Below the pieces are notes generated by a model that saw only the letters and a list, made by a program, of their open reading frames with translations, made no database searches and was not told where the DNA came from. Shown one piece after another: positions 22,931 to 33,983 of a stretch of 64,000 nt of DNA. How positions within the stretch are numbered: position 1 is the first letter of the stretch; the number at the start of each line of letters is the position of its first letter. The DNA comes from Wolfiporia cocos (Eukaryota > Basidiomycota > Agaricomycetes > Polyporales > Phaeolaceae): contig JACCLO010000011.1 in NCBI GenBank assembly GCA_029448655.1, forward strand, positions 2,480,001 to 2,544,000, written 5' to 3'. A program made the translations under genes and the position numbers.

Positions 22931-25900
22931 ACTAGTGGCATGGCGGAGGCTGCGGGCGGCGAATGGGGCCCAGCCGCACTCTAATCCCCTGCCTCTTGGG
23001 GGATACTGCGATTCTTCGGTACTCGGTGCGGGGAGCGGCGGGACATATAGTGTCGATGTCGCGCAATCTAACTCACATCAATGCCCTATTTCGTCGTGAA
23101 TCGCGAATACGAGGGCGCGAATGGCTGCACGGCGGGAAATCGAAGCGGCTCAGCACAGACGTTTTGGCAACAGGCGTGCAGACCAATAGCAAGTACGATC
23201 GCAACGCCATGCTTCGCGTAGATGAGTGCTCGCGCATCGTTATCTCGTTACCGGCGCTACTCACCGAACTCTAAAGCGTATCATATCGCCGGAATTATCT
23301 CGCGTGTTGCCCCAGGCGAAGCGTGACAATGTTACATAAGTGAAGCCACTTATCGAACGCCTTCCGCCTCTTTGACCTAATTATCGTCGCAGGCACCAAT
23401 CAGAGAGCGGAACCGATTACGCGAAAGGAAGCTCTTCTCCGCATCGTGTTCCGAGCTCATAGCGGACGCATTCAAGCTCTCTAGACAGGCGGTCCGTTCT
23501 CCGCACGCGGGTGTGGCCAAAAACTCAACCAGCCCGCCCGATGGGCCATCACACCGATATCTAATCGCCCGGAACTCACTAGACGTCGCTCGACCCCGTA
23601 ATCTGTCCCTTCCGAGTATCCTTGTACCAGCGGAAACATTGCGCTCCCGTCGGGCGCATCCATTCCGCTAGTATGGGCGACAGGCCATTGCCTGGCGCGC
23701 TCGGCGATGGCCTCGAAACGTCGCGGGGCGACGGTCGCGTACCGCCCTGGGCTTTGCTCTCGCTGGCCATGTTCCGAGGGCGATTTCGGGGCTAGCGCAG
23801 CCCTAGGTCAAGCTCCGTCAAGTCTCTAGCGATCGCGGCTGCGCCGCGCGCAGCGTACGCGTGCATTCGTCCGACATTAAGAGTTGACTAGGCAGGCCAT
23901 AGCCCATTACGTGTAGAGCCGGGGGCCGCATGTACCTAAGGTATGCCTCGCGCTCCGTCATGAGTGCTGCCAACAATGACGGCAGCCGCCCATCTCATCT
24001 AAGTCTCATCGCCCCATCCCATCTCCGCTGCAGTACCTGTGCGACGTCACGCACCTGGTCGCACGGGAACACAGCTAGGCGCATAGTTCGTCCGGGCCTC
24101 TCGCAGCAGCCCCGCACACGCAGCAGCCCGCGTCGCTTCGAGTCATCGTGTCATGGCCGTGTCATCGTTGTCTGGATTCTGCGGGGAGGCTGAAAGCACG
24201 CACTCATCGTCACGGCGATTCCCAGCGCGACGACCAAAGTGCCCGCGCCGTGCGGACCGCTCGCACACTGCGATTGGCTCGGGCGAGCCAAAGTCCCAGG
24301 CCTGCAGTGCCTGCTGCTGGCCTCGCAACTGGCAGCGACGGGCTAGTGCACGACGCCGGCTCGCCGATGGTGCCTCCTAGTACGTACGTGTACGTTACTA
24401 CTGTCCGCGATCACGAAGTGAGATAGAGAAAGTGGTGAGTGGCTAGTGTTCTCTCCATCACCATGCCGTGTCGAGTGCGTCAACGGGTGCTGATGATGCA
24501 TACCTGAATGTCATAGGTACCCGGCTGTTTCCCACGGCTAATTGCTTCTGCTGAATGGGTCACGACGACTCCTCATGCGCGGCCTGCATATCTAGACGAG
24601 CTAATCTAATGAATGGCTTACGATGAGCACCGCCGTCAGAGTAGTCACCCGCGCTGCATTGAACATGCACGGCTGCAGAACGCATCTGGACCACACATTT
24701 TCCGGCTTCACTATAAACACGATGTCGCTTCCATGTGCGTTCCTATTCATTCAGCGTGTCGAGTGATAGCCATTGTAGGCAGGACAGGCACCAATGAAGT
24801 TTTACTTCCGCGCCGTCGGAGCATGCGTCCAGACAAATCAAGAAGGCACGTTTCCGCACTCGGACATACGGACATCGACAACCGTCGGTTGAACCCTTCA
24901 AAAGGCAATCCGGGCGGTCTCGACAGATCCGTCCAGTCGATATGGCTACCGCAGGATTAGTTCAATGCTCTCTGTTGCTCAACCGTCACCATATACGGGG
25001 CATCGGTCTAGGATATGGTTGCGTGACATGCTATGCGTAGTGCAACAGGAAATCCGTAGCCGAAGCTGCGGCTGACACTATCAATTCTCATGAACCCTCC
25101 TGTAGATCCGACATCTAACACTTCTCCTGCGCTCCGTGTTAAGTCTCAGGAAGGCCTGGTTACCAACCCAACCTCGATGGACGCCGCAATGCAACCCCGC
25201 ACTCTCTCAAACTCGATTGTTCGCATCCGCCACAGTGAGGGTGATGCGCCACGATCAGGATCAGTCTGATGCGGGGGACCTAAGTGAATCTAGCATCCCT
25301 CTGACCAGCTCTAGTAGTGCTGTTGAAACAGCAACGACATTGTTTCTTCGACCGGGTCCGTCTTCCCTCAAGAATCGTACGTTCCCCAATACCCTGCGCG
25401 CTCTGACATTTACAAATCCTCAATACATTGCGGACTTGCACTCCGCAGACGCTCTGTAATACGATTCGCTGATGCTCTCGTTGCCGCCCCCAGAAGTCGT
25501 GCAAACGCCGAGAACCCGCCAAAAAGTTCAGCAGCGCCTTACTCGCAGCTTGACGAGGAGGTCTCCTTGCTTCTGTCCTCGCACCTTCTCTTCAACACGC
25601 CTTTCCCGGCCGCGAAGCTCGGAGGTGACGAAGCCGCTCCGATGATCTATCGCGATTGCTGAATAGACAGCTTCCTCGTAGGCACCCGCGGTCCATCATG
25701 CTCGCGCTGATTCACCATCGCTTCCCCGCGGGCGCCCTGGAGCGCTATACACCACCGCCGCTCGCTGGCCTTTATAATTACACGGACATCGCCGGTTACA
25801 CATTCACTTCTGAGTCAGACGGATTTGTGATACAAGATCGGGATAATCAAGCAGCGGCCCCACTAAGCCATCAACTCATTGACAGGCAGCGACAGGCTTG

Positions 25901-28900
25901 CTCAGCGGGCAATATGTCAGCGAGCTGAGTTACCGTGCCTGTGATTGAAGACTGAAGGTTTGTACTAAAGCTCTCAAAGGGGTCGATATCGTTGACGGGT
26001 CCATGTGCAACATCTGCGAAAGCTGATGAGGAGTCACCGTGATGCTCTCGTGTCGGGGCGCCCGTCTCAGGATGCATCCTCGTGTTTCCCCAGCAGACTA
26101 TCGCATCGCTGGGCGCCATTGGATTGTAATGATTCAACGGGCGTTGAGATAATGCAATGTCACGACTTCAATGGTAACGCAAGAACGACATACATAAGCG
26201 GTCCTTTGCAGCTAGTAGCAGGGCGCTACGAAGGTATAGTCGATTCATGGAGATATCCGGGAATTCCTGCGGCGCTGTTAAGGACAAGCTCCGAGGCGGG
26301 GATTCCGTGTCTCTCCTCAAACTGCCGCGGTCATATTGCAGCGTGCCAGCCGGAACGGGCGTAGACGGGAGTTGCGGCATGATATCAGGAAACGTGCTCT
26401 GACATGATCACAGTGATCGGGAAGCGTATCTTCATGTTTCTAGCCGTACATTACCCTACGCCCCAGCGCCGGCCCGCCTTGATCCCCGCCTGCCGTAGTG
26501 GACTGCCACTCGTCCAGTGCTGAACCGCAGCATGTGCCCGCCCTTGTGCTCGCAGCCCGGATCCTTCGCTGGCCCTCGTGGTCCAAATCCCGGAACCTAA
26601 CTCGACTGTGGCTCGGTTGGATCTATCACCACCGCTTGAAGAGTCATGACAGTTCCGCGTATTGTGATACTGCCACTAGTATCACCAGTATCCTCTCTTG
26701 GCTATGCCGTATAGGCTGTGCGGTATCACTGCAACGATTGAAGCGCGTTCGCATGCAGGCTCTGCACCTTGGTAACATGACTGCGATGCTTTGGCGCATC
26801 CGGAATCTATCTATCCTGTCGAACTTTGTGCTTGTGCTATCTGGTCTTCCTTTCTCGGTCTGCGTACTGTCTCGTACGTATACACTACTCGAACCTTGCC
26901 CCACTGCCTCCACGCGATGCCTTTTGAGAATCGCACATGTTTGACCTCGTGTACAGCGAAAATCACATGACTGAAGCGATGTCACACCTCTGGCGTATTG
27001 GCTATTCGCAAATAGTGTGGAGGCCTTCTCCTTTCATACTCTCGAGGCCACACAGCTTCTCATTTCCGTGCTTATGCTGTGTCAGGGTGGATCCCTGCAT
27101 GCTCGCTTGTAGGTGAAAATTCTTTTCGTAGACCCTTGCGTGGAATATAGCCACTGATCAAGGAAAATCAGTATCGTTATCTTCGGTCCAGATCCCTCGC
27201 CATTCTGTATGCATTGTTAATTTCCCGACCGCTGTCAACAATTTGAATTGGTATCGCTCATATATATCTCCTTCTGTGGCTTCTCTCGCCACGCCCGCTC
27301 CTGGCGCATCAGCGGTAGCGGCCGAACTTTTCATACTGTGTGAGTACGATTCCAGTTCGCCGCCGCGATCCCATGATCGACGTCGACTAATCTTCAGGAA
27401 GAACCACTCGCCTGTGCTCATGCAATATCCTTGTTAATGTGTGCCTCGTGCTTTGTGCTCGATTGTTGATCTCATTGTAGAGAAGCACAATTCCAAATGC
27501 CGAGTATGTCCCTGATTGAGCTCTCCCGCTGTACCACGCATCAGCTGCGCCTCGATCGTGCATGTACTCCTTCTTCTTTTGGTGTACCATGAGATCAAAA
27601 CGAGTTCTCAGAGTCTGATGGTGATGATTACGAAGGCTGCTGACATCACTCGTCCAGCCTATGTTGCAAGGGGTCGAGCGGACCTCGAATCTCAGTCGAT
27701 CTCAGTGCTGACTTCCTACTAGTACAATCTACAGCCGAGTGCTCGTGTGGCATCTTTATCTTTAGCTTGGTCATGACAACAACCGTATGTTGTGCATCAG
27801 TATCGCAAACTTGCGGGCCGGCCACTTACCGTCGGTGTCAACAATATATAGGCTAGTGCAAGCAGCAGCCGAGATGTCAAGGTGCATCGACAAATTTCGG
27901 TAAGCCCCGCACGAGAAAGGCTGCTGTGTCCCTTGCCTAGCCAAATCCATCTGCTTACGGCTTCCCAACATCTCGGTTACGCACTTCGCGGAGGACGCCG
28001 CTTGTCTTGATGCGCATGGCAGCAGCGAGTAGCCGACCGGCATTATGGCAGTCCAACAGCTGGCAATACATCGGTTAGCAAATCATCCCTACAGACGTGT
28101 TTCCGCGGGGTCGGACTTGTTGTTCTCGTGACGAGCCAGCGATATTCGCCGATCAGTGGCTCGTCTGAGTCCGGCTATTTATCATGGATAATGCTACAGA
28201 ACGACAGCGGCGCATTTGAGATTCAATAACGGTGATCCGACGGTAGGTTCTCTCAATCCCAGATCTTCTACATATATTTACTCTGCAGCCAATCTGCACG
28301 GTTCTCGTGGAGTAATACGGAATACTACTTGCAGTAATGGACTCGGCGCCGCTAGTCCTCGTTACGTTTAACGGAGCTCTGCTGCCACGGTGCTTGTAGG
28401 TCTGTACAAGATGTGAATGGTTATCTTAACGTGTTCGGTGCTGGCCGCAAAGGCGATCAGGAGGCCGCCTTCAGAAATCAAGAATGCGCTGTGCTGTCGG
28501 TCCGTCGGGAGGCAATTATGCGGCGTTTGGCTCAGGGCTTGAACTACGAATTCTGGCACAGTACTTCCATCTTCCACCGCCTGTGGCCGAGGCGGTGTGT
28601 ATCCGATCTGTGTAATATCAACAAAGACGTGCTTTTCATGTAGGTCAGACAGTGTTCTGCTCAGGTTCTGCAAACCTACTTTGTGCGAGTTCATGGGAGG
28701 TCTTGCAGCTTGATGTGACGCTAGATCAGTCTATAGAGGATGAGTACAAACAACACTCTAGAGCACATTCTGCCCGGGGAACCACCGAAACATGGAATGC
28801 TTGTAATAGCGCGCAAAATCCGTTTAATCGCCGTCTTCACAATCTCACCAACGTTCACAAGAACATATAGCATTCGATACACGGCCGCCTTCTGCCGCCT

Positions 28901-29206
28901 TCTGCCGCATGCCGCCTAGCCACTGCTATCAACGCAATTTCGGCGATAAGGTGCGGGATGCTATGCCATCCCTCGAAACGCAAGATATTGAAGTGACTTC
29001 ACAGGAAGCATGTCGGGAGGCGAATATCACGCCTAACGAGTTAACCAACCACGATAATCCCGACGTCGGTCGGAGAGATGCCTTAACTTCAGCCGCTTCC
29101 GTATATGAGGTAATCAGCATGTTGGAAAGTGTACAAGGTACAATAACATGGTACAATAACATGGAAGTATACAATGACACAGACGTAATCTGGGACAGAG
29201 TCACGG
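22931..29206. other. gene-poor stretch, no supported intact gene
   Basis: GC declines gradually to about 24.5 kb and then becomes ordinary. ORFs are short and lack domains. The 25136-25660 interval reads as Ser/Thr-rich open sequence broken into at least two frames by stops, so it may be an eroded gene, but I recognise no family. The ORFs at 26498-26944 and 27158-27421 are likewise unassigned. Short duplications are present at about 28885-28912 and 29131-29158. Confidence 0.4.
29131..29158. repeat. 13-bp direct repeat, two units
   Basis: The unit ggtacaataacat occurs twice back to back, just downstream of the PRP6 stop codon on the PRP6 strand. It is probably replication slippage. Confidence 0.65.
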
Positions 29207-32200
29207 TTAGTGTAACGCAGCAACAACAAGCTCTAAAATCTCTGCCGTGCTCTTCCTCGTATTCTCGATGTCCTTGGCGATCGGCTGCCATGTCTGACCA
29301 TGATGCGGCTCTGCAACAATACACTTCTTGATAACCTCCTCTTGCTGTTCCTGGTGGAGAGTATACTCAGGAATTTCCCCGCAAGGTCAAGAAACGTAAG
29401 AACTCACTGCAACACCATGCTGTCGCTCGAATTTCAACCACCAACCCCAATTGTCGCCATGATCAGGATTTGCAGACAGCGCCCGTTCGAACCATTGTCT
29501 TGCCTTCTCAATCTTGCGCTCGGCCCAGAAGAGCCTAGCAACGGTGCACAAGATTAATGGATCATCTGCAGACTTTCGCAGGGCATCCGCGGAGCGGGAT
29601 TTGCGCGTCGGCCGAGGCTCTGCCCAGATAGCCATTGACCATAACAAGCCAGACGTAGGACATTCTTGCAAGCCTGTCGTAGAGACTACGATAAGCACGG
29701 ATAGTGATGGTTATTCGTAACCACACTGACCTCGCGATAGCACGGTCTTCGCTTGCGCGGCGCCCCCGCTTCGTTCTTCCACGCCGACGGCTTCCGCCCA
29801 CAAGACGTCACTACCGGGGTTCGCAAGTCTGGCTTTATCGAGTAGGGCGCGCGCCTTGATGCTCTTCCCGTCGGCTTCCTCGAGTCTACTCGCGAGAATC
29901 CAAAGCGTAACCTCTTTGGGAACCGCCTTAATTCCCGCGGCATATGACGCACGAGCAGCGGCGAACTCCTTCCGATCTTGGTAAATTTGTCCTTGGATCA
30001 TGTACAGCTTCGCGAACTTGGAGTACTTCTTAATGGCAGTGGCTAATGTCTCAAGTGCAGTATCAAGCTGGCCTTGCTGGCGTTCGAACACCGCGGACTT
30101 CATCCAAATCTGCAATATGAGATAGTGAGTGGAGTGGCGTTACGATTTTGGAAGTAGGAGCATACCCTCTGAGTGTCTGCTACCGTTCTAGCGCGGACGA
30201 GCAGTTCCCTCGCCACACCCAGCTCGCCGTTCTCTGCTTCGACCTTGACAGCGGCAAGCCAGATCTGCTCGCTTTCTGGATTTGCAACGAAGGCCCTTTC
30301 CAAAACCTCACGCGCAGCAGGGACATCTCCGGCAAGCCATTTCTCCTTTGCCCACATAAGCCATAGGACTTCGGCTTGGGGGCAATGGTGGACAGCACGC
30401 TCGAGGATTGCATTGAGAGATTCCCTTGATAGCGGTACTATTAGCGTACTAATGACACACGTAATTTTCAGGACTTACCTCGTTCCGTGAGCCTTTTCAA
30501 GATCGGCAGCTCTCCTCCATAACGTTCTCTTGTCTGGGAAAACCCTGAGCGCATATGCCAGAATTGCCCTGGCGGTGCCGACATGTCCTCTGGACTCTGC
30601 GCTCTCGGCATCGCTCACCCACGTGTCGAGTCTGTCCTCCTCTTCCACATCCATTGCCACTGTTGCCTTGATAATGGCCTCGCATGTCCGCGGCGAACCC
30701 TCACTCTCGCAGCGCTCGGCCTCTTTCAGCCACTGCTCGCGAGTGAGTAGCACTTGGTGCAACCGAAGCTGCCGCACACCAGCCTCGATCGTCTTATCGA
30801 CAACTTCGAGCTCCTTGTTCCGCTGCTCGTCCGACTTGCCCGGTACATATGCCTCTTGCTCGAGCAGTCTGCCCGCGGCAATCCAAATCTCGTGGCTTGT
30901 CGGGACAGCTTTACGAGCCTTGTTCAGCACAGCTTTCGCCTTGTCAGGCGTTTCTAAGCGGGCAAGCGCCAGCCACAGCTCAACGGAAAGGGGGATAACT
31001 TCTACAGCGCGGGATAGGATTATTCGGGCGTCGACAGGGGATGTTTCGAGATTAACGGTCTCCTTCCACAGGCGAACCGAATTCGGGATATGTTCGAGAG
31101 CTGACTGTGGTGTCAACGAATATGCAAAAGGAACACAAAGTTAACATACCTTTCCGTAGGACTCGCTTTTTCGCTTTGATATCGTGTTCCAAATCAGCAG
31201 CTGCGAGCCAGATCTTCACGCTTTGTCCAACATGCTGCACTGCATTCGCCAAAACAACCTTGGCATCATCGTTATTCTGTGGAACGTATAAGTAGCTGAG
31301 ATGGGGCATCACTGGGGCACGCACATGTAGCCTCGCAGCCTCCAACCACACGTCTTCACTCTTTGGACATTGTTCGCAGCCGGCGTTGATGAGCTTGCGG
31401 GCCGCGACCATTCTGCCAGCATGTTCTTCGAGACACGCAGCAGCAATCCAACCGGGTGCGTGCTTGGGATTCGACTTGACCAAAGAGTCAAACAGCATGC
31501 GAGCCCTCTTGATGTCTCCTATTTCAGCATCTGTCTTGAGAACGACGCTGTCGAGCGAAGTGAGGTAGCCCTTGGGGTCGATAGACGTAGATAACCCGGA
31601 GCTAGTAGAGGTGCCGGATACCTGCGTTGGCATAAGCAGTCAAATCAGCCGCAATTAAACGGAGACCACACGGACCTGGTCCAATTTCAGCGATAAGATC
31701 TTGTCGCGAGCTTGACCCATTTCAACAAAGTTTGTCAAAGCGCCACTATCTGCAGGGGTCTCAAAACCACCCGTCTGGAAGTTTACTAAGTAAGTTAGCG
31801 ACGGTAGCAAATGCGAAGACACATACTGCCTGCTGCCGAGTGTCCAACGAATTCTCATACTCGGTCTTGGACCTGTCGCCGACAATGACGCTGTCGGGCA
31901 CAACGAATGACCTCTCGTCCCTTTTACGCTTTTTCCGCGTGAGATTGCCCACCTCTGGAATGTTCTCCCATTCTTCGTCAGTGACGACCGCTAGTCCACG
32001 CTTGAGATCGGCGAATTGTTGCTGGATCTTGGGTCTTTCTGCACGATGCTTCGCGAGCTGCTCGTTCTCTAGAGCCTCTCTAAAGGGCAGTGTGATTCAA
32101 CAAGATCCGAGTGAGCAAACAAGTATATAAACGGAGATGGGATGGACGAACCTGCGAGCCCTCCTCCGTGCATCCATGTTCTGATCCACCTGCTCGTAAA

Positions 32201-32586
32201 TCCGGTCCGCTTCCTCATCATCGGCCTCGTACGTTGTTCCAGCAAAAAGACCGTATTCATTGTCTGGGTCTTGAAACTGGTCCGGGTCAACGTCAGGCTC
32301 CTCCCCTCGTCTTGCCTGGGCTTCGCTGCAGGCACGCTGTTAATCCTTGCACTATACAGAAAGCACCGGCCGCACTCACGCGATGACTTCTGCAGATGGA
32401 CCCTCTCGCGCCGGTCCAATATCAGAACGGGTCGTGAAACCCGATGCACTGCAAACAGTAATATGATGAGGTCATGCTGGCTCCCGGAGCTCGTTGGAAT
32501 GCTTACCCACGACCAAGACCAGCAACATAAGATGCCGGTGCCGGCATAGACAGGAAAGCAAGTTTGTTTGTTTTGTTGGAAGCCAT
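29207..32586 (-). CDS. PRP6: pre-mRNA splicing factor PRP6 (U4/U6.U5 tri-snRNP, HAT/TPR repeats)
   Basis: The ATG at 32586 begins [20 protein letters not shown], the conserved start of the PRP1/PRP6 N-terminal domain. The following exons give an acidic, RRAR-rich linker ([20 protein letters not shown]) and the EENIPEVG-like region. From about 31.6 kb down to 29.2 kb there is a long series of half-a-TPR repeats (for example [33 protein letters not shown]). The last exon ends at a TAA (29207-29209) with an [13 protein letters not shown] repeat and a short helical tail, as in other PRP6 proteins. Introns are about 50-60 nt, for example 29351-29407 and 29674-29730. PRP6 bridges U5 and U4/U6 snRNPs in the nucleus. 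The full set of domains is present and no disruption was seen. Not every exon border was resolved. Confidence 0.93.
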
Positions 32587-32689
32587 CGCTTCAAGTAGTC
32601 GTGGTTGAAAGTGAGATTCAGAAAGGAGAGAGATTAATAAACCCGGTGCAGCTTGAGTACTGTGGGTGCTTGAGCGCCTATGATTAGAC

Positions 32690-33310
32690 GAGCCTTTAAT
32701 TGTATAACCCACGCGCTTATGTAAGTGGTCCAACAAGTTTTTAGGTTGTGGCAGTAACTGTCTCAAAGAACGACAAGGACTGTGTGCATATAGAGAAGCA
32801 TGTCCATGATCAGGGGCTTTATTGGATGAGGGCGAGCCCGCGGTGGTGTAGATGACCAGACCAATGATCACGACGCGGGAAACAGCTCTCATAGCTTGAT
32901 CTCGTTCGATATATTTCAATAGAAACTGGAAGCACTCCTAGTTGTGGCTCAGAAAATGTTCATCTCCTTGGCCACATGCTGTATGTGGCCCCGTATGTAC
33001 GGAGTCCGAGGAAGCACCAGTATTAATATTCTCACATTTGCAGGCCACTCTAGCAGAGATCATGGGTCATAGATGAGACGCGTCCGTTTTGGAGTGATAC
33101 GGCTAGTTCACACTGCCACACTGCATTCGCCTGCAGCATAACAGGCTCGAGGCCTTGAACAATGAACTGGAGTGTTGGACGATTTTCTGCTAGCTGAAGA
33201 CATGCAAAACCTTGGGTTGAACAAGCATGTACAGTTGATCATTGACGAGGCAACGGCTAGCTATTGTACTCACCAACACCTCCATCTGCAATTGATCCTC
33301 CCATTTTCCG
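32690..33310 (-). pseudogene. truncated O-methyltransferase copy
   Basis: On the minus strand, fragments match the intact OMT in order. A GGVG remnant of SAM motif I is followed by an apparent donor near 33265. VMLQANAVWQCELAVSLQNGRV at about 33070-33150 matches VLLQAHAVWHRDYPEALATGRV. SRVVIIGLVIYTTAGSPS at about 32820-32880 matches SRVLVIDQVIHTTVGSPS. Stops and frame changes separate them, and the HDWPDDE signature and most of the N-terminal half were not found. It lies just upstream of PRP6, about 30 kb from its intact relative and inverted with respect to it. Confidence 0.75.
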
Positions 33311-33983
33311 ATAAATACTTCTGCAACATCTTAAATGAGGCTGACGAGAGCACGTAATTTGTCGAGCTTGCTGTGGATATCACGAGTGGTTATGTTGAGA
33401 TGAGATGATTTTGAGCAGGTCGTACATTATGACCATAAAAAGTGCCAACCTATCTAGTGGTACTTACTCACAGCCGCTCCGTTGCCTTTGACATCAGAAG
33501 GGAGCTAGGAATATCATTGAAACACCACAAAGCAGGAACCAATGTCTTTCAGCCGTTGTTTATTGTCGCTGGTCACGAGCAATCAGTGTTGCATCGTTTT
33601 CCTTGATATGCGTGCAGACAAGAATGGGATATGCCTCTAAATAATTGTACTTGTCTTTTTCCTAGTTGTTTCAATGCCGTCTATGAGTAGTGATCGGGTT
33701 CAGTCAAGGTGACCATACGGACATTGGTAGGTACATCGTACGGTGAGACAGTGTGACTACACTGTATCGCTGTACGTATGTTCCTGTAAGCTGCGAAACG
33801 TATCAGATTCGAGCTCAGAACTCAATCATACCACATCTCGTGGTACGATAAGCGGTCCTTGTTCCGCATATTTCAGTCGCTTGTAGGGACAGGATGTCAT
33901 CGTTATTCCAAGGCCTAAGACTTTCCAACGTCACCGCGAAAGAGATCGCTGGAACATCCGGAAATCACGACAATCCTATCAAT
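33311..33983. other. intergenic, no supported gene
   Basis: No domain-bearing ORF. It may contain further unrecognisable remains of the OMT relic on the minus strand. Confidence 0.4.

Noticed and set aside
9530..23000. The two GC-rich arms as a large inverted repeat around the Ecl1-like gene
   Set aside because: Only compositional likeness and short shared motifs were seen by eye; no extended match was found. A dot plot would decide.
28885..28912. Short CCGCCTTCTG repeats as a CRISPR-like or telomeric array
   Set aside because: Only two 10-bp units with no spacers; simple slippage.
28909..29331. 140-aa plus-strand ORF
   Set aside because: Its 3' part is antisense to the last PRP6 exon and the rest has no domain.
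32503..32919. 138-aa minus-strand ORF as one gene
   Set aside because: It is an accidental joining of the OMT relic with the first exon of PRP6; the real PRP6 start is the internal ATG at 32586.
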